55,273 nt of DNA from Porticoccaceae bacterium (GCA_902557735.1 CACEBC010000012.1:1-55273); one strand, 5' to 3'; shown: positions 40,210 to 51,278, counted from the first letter of the stretch. Numbers and translations are program-made. Notes: generated by a model not told the origin, from the sequence alone.

Positions 40210-41284
40210 TAAAGTATTCCAAGCAAGTTTTAGCCACTTGATCAGCAGCATTATTTTTTGCAAGTTTCCGAGCAGCCATCGCCATATCCAACCTATTACA
40301 TGGATCGATGGCGAACTTAATGATCAATTTACCAAGCAATTCAAATGTTAACTCCGATTGCTGATAAATCACTGCAGCACCATTTGCCTCTAATAACCGC
40401 GCGTTAGCCGTTTGATGGTCGTCGATGGCGTATGGGAAAGGGATAAGAATAGAGCCCAAGCCTACGCTTGTGAGTTCCGCTATAGTAAGTGCTCCGGACC
40501 GACAAATGACAAAGTCTGCCCACTCATATGCATCCTCCATCGCATCTATGAATTCCGTAACCTCTGCCTCTATATCAAGAGCTGAATATATAGCCCTTGT
40601 CATTTTTAGGTTCGATTTACCCGTCTGATGCAAGATACTGGGTCTTTGGTCGACCCCGATTGTGGAAACCGCGGCTGGAACTAATTCGTTAATCGCCTGT
40701 GAGCCGCGGCTCCCGCCTAGAACGAGGAGCTTTGCAGGACCTTTCCGAGAGCTCAACCGGTTTTCAGGTGTTGCCACTCTTGTTATGGGAGAACGAACTG
40801 GGTTTCCAACCCAACTCGCGCCTCGCAACGTGCTGGGGAAACCCTCCAAAACAGAGTTCGCAAATTTACTAAGGATTCGATTTGTAGTACCAGCAATGGC
40901 ATTTTGTTCATGTACCACAATAGGGATGTCTTTTATCCTCGCGGCCATTGCTCCCGGGCCTGAAACGAAACCACCCATGCCTAAAACCACATCAGGTCGG
41001 AAGTCTTTCAGTACATTGAACGCTTGATTCATGGAACGGTACAAGAGATAAGGTGCTTTAAATAGAGCTTTAACACCTTTACCCCTTATACCTTCTATTT
41101 CTATATAATTGATCGGAATACCATGGCTTGGAACAAGATCTGCTTCAATGCCATTGAGAGTTCCTAACCAAGATAGATCAACTGCAGATTGGCGCAACTT
41201 GTCAGCAACCGCTAGAGCTGGAAACACATGTCCCCCTGTTCCACCCGCCATTATCAGGACACGCGGTCGAATTCTATCTAACAT
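40196..41284 (-). CDS. murG: UDP-GlcNAc--undecaprenyl-PP-MurNAc-pentapeptide GlcNAc transferase
   Basis: Glycosyltransferase that makes lipid II at the inner face of the membrane. About 362 residues: N-terminal glycine loop [46 protein letters not shown] and [31 protein letters not shown]. The ATG at 41284 follows a GGGAG site and overlaps ftsW by 11 bases; upstream ATGs would enlarge the overlap. Confidence 0.97.
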   Translation of the reverse strand: MLDRIRPRVLIMAGGTGGHVFPALAVADKLRQSAVDLSWLGTLNGIEADLVPSHGIPINYIEIEGIRGKGVKALFKAPYLLYRSMNQAFNVLKDFRPDVVLGMGGFVSGPGAMAARIKDIPIVVHEQNAIAGTTNRILSKFANSVLEGFPSTLRGASWVGNPVRSPITRVATPENRLSSRKGPAKLLVLGGSRGSQAINELVPAAVSTIGVDQRPSILHQTGKSNLKMTRAIYSALDIEAEVTEFIDAMEDAYEWADFVICRSGALTIAELTSVGLGSILIPFPYAIDDHQTANARLLEANGAAVIYQQSELTFELLGKLIIKFAIDPCNRLDMAMAARKLAKNNAADQVAKTCLEYFNAKV

Positions 41285-42452
41285 TTTTTCGTCTCCCATC
41301 GATACCATTAGCTTGCTTAAGCTCATGGCTGAAACGCATCAGTATGCCAATTGCGGTAAGACAACAGACAAGACTGGTGCCACCGTAGCTTACAAAAGGT
41401 AGGGTAAGGCCTTTGGTGGGCAACAAGCCGGAATTAACTCCAATGTTTATAAAAGTCTGCCCACTTATCAAAAGTCCCAAGCCCATGGTTACATAAGTGA
41501 TGTACCAATTCTTTTCTTTCAAAGCACGGTGACTCAAGATAAAAATTCGGCCGACCAAAACGCTAAAGATTGATAAAAGAATAATGATCCCAAAAAAGCC
41601 GAATTCCTCAGCATAAATGGCGAAGATGAAATCTGTATACCCATCGGGAAGGAATTGCATTTTTTGTACTGATTGACCTAACCCTACCCCAAACCACTCT
41701 CCTCGACCCAAGGCAATGAGAGATTGAATCAGTTGATAACCATCATCATCCGGATCTGCCCAAGGATTTGTGAATGCTGTTATTCGATTCCACCGGTAAT
41801 TTGAAAACCAGACCGCAGCGAATAATCCAACTGACGCAGTAACTGCTATGAAAAAGAAAAATCTTAAACTGATGCCACCTAAAAACAGCAGAGCCAAGGA
41901 TATTCCAGATACCACAACAACGGAACCATAGTCCGGCTCCAAAATTAGTAAAATATTAATAATCGTTATTATCATTAGCAAGGAAAGCCATTGCCGCCAA
42001 TTCGGAGGCTTAAGTTCGGCATACCTTGCTAGCGACGCACTCAAAAAACAAATTATGGCTAACTTGACTAATTCCGATACTTGTATTGTGATCCCACCAA
42101 GCACCAACCACCTTTTGCTGCCGTTGAATTCACGACCAATATCGGGTACCAAAACCAGCATTAACAGCAGGATGGCACTCGATATAAAAACCTTACTGTG
42201 TCTGTACCACCAACTAGAAGGGACCCAGAAAGAAGTGCACATGGCAGACAAACCAATCATCAGATAGAGCGAGTGGCGTCTCACGAAAAAAAGTTCGCTT
42301 CCAAAACGCTGTTCCGCATAACTAAAAGATGCGGAAGCCACCATTACAAAGCCCAGTGATACAAGGGTGATAGTGGGTACCAGTATGTACAAATCAAAGT
42401 ACCAACGCTCGAAGATTGATTCGCTCTCAATCCTTTTAAACGTTCCGATCAT
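41274..42452 (-). CDS. ftsW: peptidoglycan glycosyltransferase FtsW
   Basis: SEDS-family polymerase of septal peptidoglycan, paired with FtsI. 392 residues and about 10 helices. RWLVLGGITIQVSELVKLA and LLILEPDYGSVVV (with the catalytic Asp region) and the C-terminal GLTLPFVSYGGTSLVCCLTAIG are characteristic. Overlaps murD by 4 bases. Confidence 0.97.
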   Translation of the reverse strand: MIGTFKRIESESIFERWYFDLYILVPTITLVSLGFVMVASASFSYAEQRFGSELFFVRRHSLYLMIGLSAMCTSFWVPSSWWYRHSKVFISSAILLLMLVLVPDIGREFNGSKRWLVLGGITIQVSELVKLAIICFLSASLARYAELKPPNWRQWLSLLMIITIINILLILEPDYGSVVVVSGISLALLFLGGISLRFFFFIAVTASVGLFAAVWFSNYRWNRITAFTNPWADPDDDGYQLIQSLIALGRGEWFGVGLGQSVQKMQFLPDGYTDFIFAIYAEEFGFFGIIILLSIFSVLVGRIFILSHRALKEKNWYITYVTMGLGLLISGQTFINIGVNSGLLPTKGLTLPFVSYGGTSLVCCLTAIGILMRFSHELKQANGIDGRRKNVR

Positions 42453-43825
42453 GAAACCTCCTGAGAGCTAATCTGCTTCTGGATGTCACGCACGGCTCGT
42501 TGAAATTGATTCCCACGGTCAACAAAGTCCGAAAACATATCGAAACTAGCGCAAGCGGGTGATAGCAGTACCACGTCACCAGGTTTTGCGACAGCGTAAG
42601 CCGAAGCAACACACTCCCGAATTGTATCCAAGCAACGCACGGTTACAAGGTCACTGAGGATCTGAGATAACTCAGAAGAAGTTTCTCCCAGAAGAAAGCA
42701 GTACTTAACTGAACTACTCACCGCATCACGCAGCGCATTGAAATCATCTTGTTTTGATTGTCCACCAGCTATGAGGATAATATTTCTTGCACATTTCACA
42801 GAAAAGCCAGAAATCGCAGCGCAAACCGCTCCAACATTGGTTGCCTTTGAATCGTCTATGTAAAGGACTCTGTCGATGCACTCAACCCGTTCACATCGGT
42901 GCGGTAAACCTCGAAAGTTTCTGAGCGTTTCTATCATCGACTCTTCGGGTAAGCCGACGCTGGAGCCCAATGCCAGGCCCGCGAGGGCGTTCTGAATGTT
43001 ATGGCTGCCCGCTAGCGCCAAGTCCTGCGCTCTAATTAATCGTCGGCCTGACCCCACTAACCAGAGCTCCCCTAATTGATCGCATAATCCAAAATCATCA
43101 GCTTCGGGCACATCGAGACCAAAACTGGTGACAGCTATATCACGTCTCAATGACGGATAGGTTTTTTTATCTTGACGGTTAACAACCGCTCTACCAGCGC
43201 CGATAAAGATACGTTGCTTAGCGATAGAATAATGATCGAAATTCTCATAACGATCCAAATGGTCCGGAGTCAGATTCAGTATTACGCTTACAGCACCCGT
43301 ACAATTCTCCGCCAATTCCAGCTGAAAACTCGATAGTTCAATAACATATAGTTCCGCTTTTTTATCCAAAAGATCAAGCATTGGCGGACCAATATTGCCT
43401 CCGACTCGAACGTTCCTTCCGCTCCTTCTCGCCATCTCTCCTATCAGGGAAGTCACTGTACTTTTGCCATTAGTTCCGGTGATAGCAACAATGGGTGCTT
43501 GAGCATGCTCAAAAAACATTGTGACATCTCCTATCAACCGAATGCCTCTAGCCTTGGCTTTCGAAAGCATCGGGGTGTCTAGCGGGATACCCGGACTAAC
43601 TACAATTATTCCGATAGCATTGAAAAATAACTCATCAAACTTTGCCAAGACGAAAGGTGCCCGAGGATATGCTAGCTTTGCCTCCTGCAACAAGGGCGGC
43701 TCACTGCGTGTATCAGCGAACACAAACGGCGTATTCTTTGCCTCTAAAAATTTGGCTACAGAGAATCCCGTGACTCCGATACCGAGGATCGCAAGAGAAA
43801 TATCACCATATTCAATTCTTTCCAT
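42449..43825 (-). CDS. murD: UDP-N-acetylmuramoyl-L-alanine--D-glutamate ligase
   Basis: Adds D-Glu to UDP-MurNAc-L-Ala. Protein of 458 residues with the ATP loop AITGTNGKSTVTSLI, LSSFQLELAEN, NLTPDHLDRYENFDHYS and DDSKATNVGAV. Lies 20 bases after mraY and overlaps ftsW by 4 bases. Confidence 0.97.
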   Translation of the reverse strand: MERIEYGDISLAILGIGVTGFSVAKFLEAKNTPFVFADTRSEPPLLQEAKLAYPRAPFVLAKFDELFFNAIGIIVVSPGIPLDTPMLSKAKARGIRLIGDVTMFFEHAQAPIVAITGTNGKSTVTSLIGEMARRSGRNVRVGGNIGPPMLDLLDKKAELYVIELSSFQLELAENCTGAVSVILNLTPDHLDRYENFDHYSIAKQRIFIGAGRAVVNRQDKKTYPSLRRDIAVTSFGLDVPEADDFGLCDQLGELWLVGSGRRLIRAQDLALAGSHNIQNALAGLALGSSVGLPEESMIETLRNFRGLPHRCERVECIDRVLYIDDSKATNVGAVCAAISGFSVKCARNIILIAGGQSKQDDFNALRDAVSSSVKYCFLLGETSSELSQILSDLVTVRCLDTIRECVASAYAVAKPGDVVLLSPACASFDMFSDFVDRGNQFQRAVRDIQKQISSQEVS

Positions 43826-43845
43826 TACTCAAAGCAACCCAAAAA

Positions 43846-44928
43846 TCAACGCAATTTCAGAGTGGCAAGACCAATGAGCACAAGCACCACCGTTAAAATC
43901 CAAAAACGAACAATTACTCTGGGTTCAGGCCAACCCTTCAATTCAAAATGATGGTGGAGAGGTGCCATACGGAAAATCCTCTTACCAGTGAGTTTAAAAG
44001 ATGCTACCTGTATAATTACCGAGACCGTCTCTATGACAAAAACGCCCCCCATAATGAAAAGCACAATTTCCTGTCTGACAATTACAGCTATAGCACCCAA
44101 AGCTGCACCCAGAGCTAAAGCACCCACATCCCCCATAAATACCATTGCAGGATAAGTATTGAACCAAAGAAATCCGAGGCCAGCCCCACAAATCGACGCA
44201 GTAAAGACTATCAGCTCGCCAGCCCCACTTATGAAAGGAATATTGAGATAATTTGCAAACTGATAGTTTCCACTCAAATAAGCAAAGATTCCCAGTGCTC
44301 CCCCCACAAGAACTGTCGGCATTATTGCCAGGCCATCTAGACCATCAGTGAGATTCACGGCATTACTCGAACCTACAATGACAAAATAGGTAAAGATTAT
44401 GAAAAAAGGACCAAGGTCTATTGCAATAGCCTTAAAAAAGGGAACTATAAGTTGAGTCTCGGCGTCCGATTGGGCAGTACAGTAAATAATAAATGCAGCG
44501 ATCAAGCCAAAAACAGATTGCCAGAAATACTTCCATCGAGCTGATAATCCACGGGGATTTTTTTCGACCACTTTCCGGTAATCGTCAATCCAACCCACTA
44601 CTCCGAATGAAAAAGTGACTCCGAGAACGATCCAAATGTAACGGTTCTCGAGATCCGCCCACAACAACGTGCTGGAGAATATTGCCAGTAATATTAGCGC
44701 ACCTCCCATGGTTGGAGTCCCAGCTTTTGAAAGATGCGAGCGAGGCCCATCAGCTCTAATCGCTTGCCCAACTTGCAAATCATTGAGGTGTTTTATAACT
44801 ATTGGGCCTAGGATCCAACTGATCGTTAAGGCGGTCAAAACCGCTAATATCCCACGCAGCGTTAGATATTGAAAAACAGACATCGGACTGTAAAATTGGA
44901 CTAAATGTTCACTAATCCAAAGAAGCAT
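43846..44928 (-). CDS. mraY: phospho-MurNAc-pentapeptide transferase MraY
   Basis: Integral membrane enzyme that makes lipid I from UDP-MurNAc-pentapeptide and undecaprenyl phosphate. About 360 residues, ten helices. Signatures: [14 protein letters not shown], the aspartate-rich [10 protein letters not shown] and [13 protein letters not shown], and the [13 protein letters not shown] loop. The ATG at 44928 follows an AGGAGA site and overlaps murF by 17 bases; an ATG at 44958 would enlarge the overlap. Confidence 0.98.
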   Translation of the reverse strand: MLLWISEHLVQFYSPMSVFQYLTLRGILAVLTALTISWILGPIVIKHLNDLQVGQAIRADGPRSHLSKAGTPTMGGALILLAIFSSTLLWADLENRYIWIVLGVTFSFGVVGWIDDYRKVVEKNPRGLSARWKYFWQSVFGLIAAFIIYCTAQSDAETQLIVPFFKAIAIDLGPFFIIFTYFVIVGSSNAVNLTDGLDGLAIMPTVLVGGALGIFAYLSGNYQFANYLNIPFISGAGELIVFTASICGAGLGFLWFNTYPAMVFMGDVGALALGAALGAIAVIVRQEIVLFIMGGVFVIETVSVIIQVASFKLTGKRIFRMAPLHHHFELKGWPEPRVIVRFWILTVVLVLIGLATLKLR

Positions 44929-46297
44929 TTTTTTTTCTCCTCTCCAGATATTCTGCAACGCGCTCCATGGAGGAACTCCTGGATCCTTTCACCAAAAAAG
45001 TTACTTGATTACTACTGCCCAAAGACTTTAGGTACAAAATCAATTCATCAAGTTTATCGAAGTGCTTACCGCCAAAGATTTCGCTAGCATGTCTGCTAAA
45101 ATCGCCTAGGCTGAGCAATTCTTCGATACCGGACCTAGCAGCATGCTCGCCCACTTCTCTATGCAATCGTTTTGCCTCAGCACCAAGTTCAGCCATATCT
45201 CCAAGTATCAAAATTCGCTGACAAGTTCTCTCAGCCAGCACATCTATAGCTGCCTTTGCAGATTCTGGGTTCGCGTTATAGGTATCATCAATGATCCATC
45301 CACCCGACGACAACCGCTTTGTTTGGAGGCGGCCAGGTAGAGCGCTGACCGAATTCAGTCCCGCAATAATTTCCCTAAGTTTCGCTCCCGCTGCCAGTGA
45401 ACAAGCAGAAGCGGCCAAGGCATTTTCAACAGAATGTTTTCCTGGCAATGAAAGCTTCACATGTCGCTTCTCTTTTTTTCCGAAGTTGTGTTTGGTAACA
45501 AGCCAAAACTCATAACATCCGTCGGAACACAATCGAAGATCTTCGGCTGTAACGTTGGCTGCCGTATCCGACAATGAAAAAGTCACGCAAGGTCGATTGC
45601 CAATGATGGAATACCAATCTCCCGTGTAGTTAAGGTCAAGGTTTAAAATTGCAGTTCCATGGGGCGAGAGACCTTGGTATATTTCTGCTTTTGCAGCCGC
45701 AGTTCGCTCCAGACTTCCAAATCCCTCAACATGCGCGCTTTGTATATTATTTATGACACTTATATTTGGCCGAGCTACAGAGCATAAATATTCAATGTCC
45801 CCAATTTTGCTAGCACCCATTTCAAGAACTATAAACTCAGCCGATTGGGGGAGAGACAATAAAGTCAATGGCAGACCAATCTGGTTATTAAAGTTGCCTT
45901 GGGTCGCGTGAACCGTTCCACATTCCTTTAGTATTGATGCGATAAACTCTTTTACTGACGTTTTTCCGCTGCTACCCGTAATACCTATAACAGGCCCATC
46001 AAACATATCCCGCCGCAGTTTTGCCAAATCTCCTAAAGCGATAGAAGTGTCTCGAACAATCCATTGGGCAATCGCTATATTCGGGCAGTAATTTGATACT
46101 ACAGCACCACAAATCTCGCTCTCGATCTCATCAATGTAATCATGGCCATCATTTGTAGGACCCTTGATGGCGATAAACAGATCACCATGATTCACTTTTC
46201 GGCTATCGATACAAACGCGTTGGAATTGACAATCTGGATTTGTAAGTGTTCCGCCAAATTGGGCTGACGCATCAACAAGAGATAAATTCGCCATCAT
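44912..46297 (-). CDS. murF: UDP-N-acetylmuramoyl-tripeptide--D-alanyl-D-alanine ligase
   Basis: Attaches D-Ala-D-Ala to the UDP-MurNAc-tripeptide. 461 residues; ATP loop [35 protein letters not shown]-type [10 protein letters not shown], and [16 protein letters not shown], the typical MurF segment. Two adjacent ATGs (46297, 46294) overlap the murE stop. Confidence 0.97.
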   Translation of the reverse strand: MMANLSLVDASAQFGGTLTNPDCQFQRVCIDSRKVNHGDLFIAIKGPTNDGHDYIDEIESEICGAVVSNYCPNIAIAQWIVRDTSIALGDLAKLRRDMFDGPVIGITGSSGKTSVKEFIASILKECGTVHATQGNFNNQIGLPLTLLSLPQSAEFIVLEMGASKIGDIEYLCSVARPNISVINNIQSAHVEGFGSLERTAAAKAEIYQGLSPHGTAILNLDLNYTGDWYSIIGNRPCVTFSLSDTAANVTAEDLRLCSDGCYEFWLVTKHNFGKKEKRHVKLSLPGKHSVENALAASACSLAAGAKLREIIAGLNSVSALPGRLQTKRLSSGGWIIDDTYNANPESAKAAIDVLAERTCQRILILGDMAELGAEAKRLHREVGEHAARSGIEELLSLGDFSRHASEIFGGKHFDKLDELILYLKSLGSSNQVTFLVKGSRSSSMERVAEYLERRKKNASLD

Positions 46298-47808
46298 GGT
46301 CCGGCACCTGAAAAGTCATTTAACGCCAGTTTGGCTTGTATTTGATCGCTAAAAGCGAAAGTTTGATCAGATAGTTGTTGATACTCTTCATGCCCCTTCC
46401 CTGCAATGAGGACCAAATCATTTGGAGACGCTTGCGAGATGGCATGCCTGATGGCCGAGCGGCGATCCATTTCAACGACAACCTTACCCAACATACCCAT
46501 TTTGATATGACTTATAATTGCCTCTTCTGGCTCGCCTCTCGGGTTGTCATTAGTTATTACCGCAAAGTCAGCATAGCGTTCAGCAATTGCACCCATTTTC
46601 GAGCGTTTGCCTATATCCCGTTCCCCACCACAACCAAAAACAACCCATAATTTACCCTGACAATGCGAGCGCAGAGTAATAAGGACCTTTTCCAATGCGT
46701 CGGGCGTATGAGCATAGTCCACTACTACGCTAGGTTTTGCCTCAGTGTTAATAAGCTCCATGCGACCAGTGGGAGGTTTGAGCAACGGCAATGTCGAAAG
46801 AACCTCCGAAAAGGGATATCGAGGCCCTATAATCGCTATAATTGACAATAAATTGGCCAAATTGAATTGGCCGATCAAAGGGGATATCAGTGCTCCTTCC
46901 CCCCAAGGTGAAATCACTTGCGCACGCACCCCTTGGACATCCAAATGAATGTTACGGCAATAAATGTCAGCGGAGGGATTATCCAGACTGTAAGTTATCT
47001 GTTCTGCATCTAATTCAGTTGCTGTCATTAGCGTCTGGCTAAAAGCATCATCTAAATTGAATACAGCAACTGTTACACTAGACTTCTTGAATAGTAACGC
47101 TTTTGCCTCCCCATAGGATGCCATGTCAAGGTGGTAATCGAGGTGGTCTCTACTTAGATTGGTGAAAACAGCATCATTTATATCAATACCGTCCAACCGA
47201 CCTTGCACTAAAGCATGAGAGGATGCCTCCAAAGCCACCATTTCGACACCTTGTTCCGCGAATCCAGATAATATCTTTTGCAAACTGATAGGATCAGGCG
47301 TCGTCAGGTTGGTCTCCTGCACCGAGTCATGAAAGTGCGACCCACCGGCGTGCGTTCCATAACCCAAGGTGCCTATGTACCCAGTTTTCGTACCCAGTCG
47401 ATTAACCAAGTCCGAGAGCAACCAGCAACATGAAGTTTTTCCATTGGTGCCTGTGACTGCGGATATGTGTAATCGCTCAGAGGGCTTTCTGTAAAATTTT
47501 GACGCTAGCTCTGCCAATGATCCACGCAAATTATCTACAGGAATGATTGGCACCTGAGGATATGGAATTGATTCGAATAAACTCTTGTCCACGGCTATGG
47601 CTGAGGCACCGCGGCTGACAGCCTCATCTATGAAATTCAAACCGCTAGTTTTCGATCCGGACAGCGCAAAAAACAAATCCTGAGGTTCGACCCGGCGACT
47701 ATCCTGACATAAACCATGTAACGGAAGATCTCGATAAGACTTTGGACACTCCGCCGCTCCAAGCAGTTCCTCTAGAGTTATTGGTCGCGCGATTGACCTA
47801 TCCATCAC
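46294..47808 (-). CDS. murE: UDP-N-acetylmuramoyl-L-alanyl-D-glutamate--2,6-diaminopimelate ligase
   Basis: Adds the third peptide residue. 504 residues; ATP loop AVTGTNGKTSCCWLL, TNLSRDHLDYHLDMASY, VVDYAHTPDALEKVL and the meso-diaminopimelate signature DNPRGEPE (DNPR), which indicates diaminopimelate and not lysine. Overlaps ftsI and murF by 4 bases each. Confidence 0.97.
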   Translation of the reverse strand: MMDRSIARPITLEELLGAAECPKSYRDLPLHGLCQDSRRVEPQDLFFALSGSKTSGLNFIDEAVSRGASAIAVDKSLFESIPYPQVPIIPVDNLRGSLAELASKFYRKPSERLHISAVTGTNGKTSCCWLLSDLVNRLGTKTGYIGTLGYGTHAGGSHFHDSVQETNLTTPDPISLQKILSGFAEQGVEMVALEASSHALVQGRLDGIDINDAVFTNLSRDHLDYHLDMASYGEAKALLFKKSSVTVAVFNLDDAFSQTLMTATELDAEQITYSLDNPSADIYCRNIHLDVQGVRAQVISPWGEGALISPLIGQFNLANLLSIIAIIGPRYPFSEVLSTLPLLKPPTGRMELINTEAKPSVVVDYAHTPDALEKVLITLRSHCQGKLWVVFGCGGERDIGKRSKMGAIAERYADFAVITNDNPRGEPEEAIISHIKMGMLGKVVVEMDRRSAIRHAISQASPNDLVLIAGKGHEEYQQLSDQTFAFSDQIQAKLALNDFSGAGP

Positions 47809-49562
47809 GAGTCATCTCCATGTCCTGCCAGATCTGCGCTTTTCGCCAGAGAAAACTGATCATCAAGAATATCAGGCTTAACTTGCAGTAGTCGCAGTGC
47901 GTTGCCCATAACATCAGAAAATACGGGTGCGGCTACTTGACCGCCAGAATGCAATCCTCCATCTGGCTCATCAATCACAACTACGGTAACAAGACGAGGT
48001 TGAACTGCTGGCGCCAGACCAGCGAATACAGCCGTATACCGACTTTCATCGTATCCTCCGACTGAACTCGTCTTGTGCGATGTTCCCGTCTTACCCGCCA
48101 CCGAATAGCCTTCGATACCGGCCCTTTTTCCCGTTCCGTTAATTCCAGTAGCCATTCTTAACATTTGCCGAACCTTGACAACAAATTCTGACTCAAACAC
48201 TCGAGTGACTTCCAGCGGCTGGTCAGCTCTCAAAAGAGAGATCTCCCGACGATTACCGTTGTTTGCAATTACTGAGTATGCGCGCGCTAATTGCAAAGCG
48301 GTTACATTCAAACCATAACCGAAAGCGAAAGTTGCCTGCGTCACTGGATCCCAATTGACATGCGCTGGCAGAGTTCCTGCAGCCTCAGCAGGGAAGCCAC
48401 TTCCAGTGCTCGCTCCCAGCCCAACCCGCTGAAATAACGCATGTGTTGAGTGCGGGTTCAGTTGCAATGCAATTTTGGTTGTCCCTACTTGACTAGATTT
48501 AACAAGAATCTCTGTAAGATTTAGGCGACCAAAATCCCTAGGATCATCGAAAATTTTATTTTCAACTTTTATCCATCCTGGGGTCGTGTCGATAACAGAA
48601 GCAACGCTAAATTTACCACTTTCCAAAGCGGCAAGAATTGTGAAAGGTTTTACCGTCGATCCCGGCTCGATTAGATCAACCATCGCTCTATTCCGAACCG
48701 GATCAAATTTCAAACCAACTCGATCATTTGGATTAAAAGAAGGCTGATTTGCCATCGCCAAAACCTCTCCTGACAGAGCATCCAGAACCACTACAGATCC
48801 AGATTTTGCTTGGTTTTTTTGTACTGCTTCTTTCAACGATCGATATGCTGAATATTGCACTCGCAAATCAATACCCAAATGAAGATCCCTACCGGGCTTG
48901 GCTTCCTTAATGTTCGAAAGATGATTAATCACATGCTGTCTATTGTCGATTTGAACCTTTCTCGCCCCACTTTCTCCGCTCAACCAAGGGTCATAGGCAA
49001 GCTCAATGCCTTCTATTCCATTATCCTTCCGATCTGTCATGCCAACGATGTTAGCGGTCACCTCTCCAGCAGGGTAGAAGCGCTTATACTCATTCTCAAT
49101 GCTCACACCCGGTATTTTTAGAGCTAGTATTATTTTAGCTTTTTCCTCAGTGACCGGCTCGTTGGTAAACCGCATCCAATTTTTGTTGCGATAATACTCC
49201 AACCTATTTCGCAGTTGTGGGGGAGAAATTTTTAGTTCATTTGAGAGTGCTTCAATTTGCGAAGACGTCGCTTTTGAAAGAAGCACTTTGGGATCAGCCG
49301 TAATGAAGGATACTGGTGTGCTTACCGCCAAGGGTTCCCCATTCCTGTCCAAGATCAATCCTCTGTAGGCCGGAATCGAATGATGCCGGATGTGTCTCGA
49401 ATCGCCCTGACGACGCAGAAATTCTGCGCCCTTTGCTTTCCCTGAAACGATTTGTAGTTGTGCAATATTGTGCGCTAGGACAAATGGTAACGGCAAGGCA
49501 AGTGACGCAAGCAAAATGAATCGCCAGCGGTATATAGGTTGGACAGATTTCTTCTTTGCCAC
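47805..49562 (-). CDS. ftsI: peptidoglycan D,D-transpeptidase FtsI (PBP3)
   Basis: Septal transpeptidase. 585 residues from the GTG at 49562: one transmembrane helix (about 14-30), a pedestal domain, then the penicillin-binding domain with SxxK as STVK (Ser302) and KTGT (AGKTGTSHKT). The SxN motif reads Ser-Ser-Gln (residues 356-358), not Ser-Ser-Asn. The GTG was chosen because an AGGAGAA site precedes it and it starts two bases after the ftsL stop; an upstream ATG would overlap ftsL by 50 bases. Confidence 0.95.
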   Translation of the reverse strand: MAKKKSVQPIYRWRFILLASLALPLPFVLAHNIAQLQIVSGKAKGAEFLRRQGDSRHIRHHSIPAYRGLILDRNGEPLAVSTPVSFITADPKVLLSKATSSQIEALSNELKISPPQLRNRLEYYRNKNWMRFTNEPVTEEKAKIILALKIPGVSIENEYKRFYPAGEVTANIVGMTDRKDNGIEGIELAYDPWLSGESGARKVQIDNRQHVINHLSNIKEAKPGRDLHLGIDLRVQYSAYRSLKEAVQKNQAKSGSVVVLDALSGEVLAMANQPSFNPNDRVGLKFDPVRNRAMVDLIEPGSTVKPFTILAALESGKFSVASVIDTTPGWIKVENKIFDDPRDFGRLNLTEILVKSSQVGTTKIALQLNPHSTHALFQRVGLGASTGSGFPAEAAGTLPAHVNWDPVTQATFAFGYGLNVTALQLARAYSVIANNGNRREISLLRADQPLEVTRVFESEFVVKVRQMLRMATGINGTGKRAGIEGYSVAGKTGTSHKTSSVGGYDESRYTAVFAGLAPAVQPRLVTVVVIDEPDGGLHSGGQVAAPVFSDVMGNALRLLQVKPDILDDQFSLAKSADLAGHGDDS

Positions 49563-49563
49563 C

Positions 49564-49878
49564 TTATAATTCTCCTTTAGAGAAGCGCCCCACAATCTTG
49601 ATCTCGCTGGCAATCGGGTTTTCCATCAATAACTCTTTTGTTGCCAGTGCCTCTATCCTTTGCATTGAGCCCCAAGTACTTAACTCAAGAATCGATTTTC
49701 CATATTCAGCCTTGAGCCTATTCCCCTCGCTCTCGGCTACAGCAAGCCGCGCATAAAGGTCGCGGCACAAGTAACTGACATGGGCAACCTCAAAAGCGCT
49801 CAAAACCACGGCCAACCACACAATCGCCACTTGCAAAACGCTAAATAAGGTCCTGTTTCTCTGAAATAAAGTTTTCAT
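49564..49878 (-). CDS. ftsL: cell division protein FtsL
   Basis: Small bitopic division protein, 104 residues: short N-terminus, transmembrane helix (about 13-30, FSVLQVAIVWLAVVLSAF), then a coiled coil (ARLAVAESEGNRLKAEYGKSILELSTW). It bridges FtsQB to FtsWI. Sits between rsmH (4-base overlap) and ftsI. Confidence 0.93.
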   Translation of the reverse strand: MKTLFQRNRTLFSVLQVAIVWLAVVLSAFEVAHVSYLCRDLYARLAVAESEGNRLKAEYGKSILELSTWGSMQRIEALATKELLMENPIASEIKIVGRFSKGEL

Positions 49879-50801
49879 GCTATCCGCTCCGCCACGCGCA
49901 TGACCGCACTGCGTGCCCTTTTATTTCTGGCTATTTCCGCACTTGAGGGTTTAATTGCAGAACCAACTTTTACTAATCGAATCAATCGATCGCTGTCTGG
50001 AATTGGCAAATTTCTGGGGAGTATCTGTCCCCGCTCTTGGCTGCGAATAAAACGCTTGACTCGGCGATCTTCGAGAGAATGAAAACTAATTACGACTAAT
50101 CTTCCACCTATTTTCAGCGTATCCACCACTCTCTCTAAAAAATAGTCCAAATCTTTTAATTCTCTATTGATATGAATCCTTATTGCTTGGAAGGATTTAG
50201 TCGCCGGATGCTGCCCTCTTATCCACGAAGGGTGAGCCTTTTTTATTATTTCTGCCAATCTATTAGTACTAAAGATCGGGGCTTTGAGTCGCTCGCGGAC
50301 AATCGCGTTCGCTATCCGCCAAGCATATCGTTCGCCACCAAATTCTTTAATCACAAAGGCAATATGATCCTTGCTAGCAGATTGCAGCCACTCGGTAGCT
50401 GTTTCGCCGGTTGTGTTGTCCATCCGCATGTCTAGGGGACCATCCGTTTGAAATGAGAATCCTCGAGTGGCGCTTTCCAATTGTGGTGACGAAATTCCCA
50501 AATCGAGAAGAATTCCTGAAACGGGCTCAAGTCCTTTATCCACAAGTAATTCGGGCAAACAAGCAAATGAGCCATGAAAAAGGCTTATCCTTAGATCTTG
50601 ATCAAACCGTCTCTTCGCATCCGTTATCGCCTCTGGATCCTTGTCAATGGCCAACACTGATCCGCGCTGCGACAACCTATTCAGAATCTCAAACGAATGG
50701 CCTCCTCGTCCATAGGTACCATCAACGTATAGTCCGTCTCTGTCAGATATGAGTGCCTCAACTGCCTCGGTTAGAAGCACAGGGATATGCTCAGCTATCA
50801 T
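49875..50801 (-). CDS. rsmH: 16S rRNA (cytosine1402-N4)-methyltransferase RsmH
   Basis: Methylates C1402 of 16S rRNA. 308 residues with HIPVLLTEAVEAL, DGTYGRGGHSFEIL (S-adenosylmethionine loop), AIDKDPEAI, LLDLGISSPQLE and the tail SFHSLEDRRVKRFIR. Formerly MraW. It follows mraZ by 9 bases. Confidence 0.97.
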   Translation of the reverse strand: MIAEHIPVLLTEAVEALISDRDGLYVDGTYGRGGHSFEILNRLSQRGSVLAIDKDPEAITDAKRRFDQDLRISLFHGSFACLPELLVDKGLEPVSGILLDLGISSPQLESATRGFSFQTDGPLDMRMDNTTGETATEWLQSASKDHIAFVIKEFGGERYAWRIANAIVRERLKAPIFSTNRLAEIIKKAHPSWIRGQHPATKSFQAIRIHINRELKDLDYFLERVVDTLKIGGRLVVISFHSLEDRRVKRFIRSQERGQILPRNLPIPDSDRLIRLVKVGSAIKPSSAEIARNKRARSAVMRVAERIA

Positions 50802-50810
50802 AGTGACTGT

Positions 50811-51278
50811 TTACCAAGAGAGTTTCTTAAGCGCATCTGACATGTTTTCCTTGTCCAACAGCATCGAACGATAGTTTTCTTGTGATTTTTCTCTCTCGCG
50901 ATTCCAATTCTGCTCTGACCAAAGCTCCAATCGCTGAGTTCGGCCCACCAGAATTAGCTTTTTTTCAAATTCAGCATATTCTCGCAATTCCAAGGGAATC
51001 AATACCCGACCGCTATTGTCCATTTGGACGTCTTTTGCTTGTCCGATTACAAATCTGCTTAACATTTCGCCTAACTCATCAAATGCTGGCAAAGCTGCAA
51101 CATTTTCCTCAAACTTCCGCCATGCGGGGAGCGGTGAAAGCGTTAGGCAAGTCGATTTCATATCGATAGTAATTACGAGTTCTCCGCTACAGATATTTTC
51201 AAGCACCGCGCGATAGCGCGTAGGTATAGCCATACGACCTTTGGAATCCATATTTATTGGATCGCTACCTCGAAACAA
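50811..51278 (-). CDS. mraZ: transcriptional regulator MraZ
   Basis: DNA-binding regulator of the dcw operon, 155 residues with two SpoVT/AbrB-like repeats: MFRGSDPINMDSKGRMAIPTRY (about residues 1-22) and QMDNSGRVLIPLELREYA (about 83-100), each with the SKGR/SGR-type DNA-contact loop. The start codon is TTG with a GAGGA site upstream. Three MraZ boxes lie 33-57 bases before the start, consistent with autoregulation. Confidence 0.95.
   Translation of the reverse strand: MFRGSDPINMDSKGRMAIPTRYRAVLENICSGELVITIDMKSTCLTLSPLPAWRKFEENVAALPAFDELGEMLSRFVIGQAKDVQMDNSGRVLIPLELREYAEFEKKLILVGRTQRLELWSEQNWNREREKSQENYRSMLLDKENMSDALKKLSW

Noticed and set aside
40210-40263. Extended murC N-terminus
   Set aside because: It would overlap murG by 68 bases and has no family similarity; the later ATG fits better.
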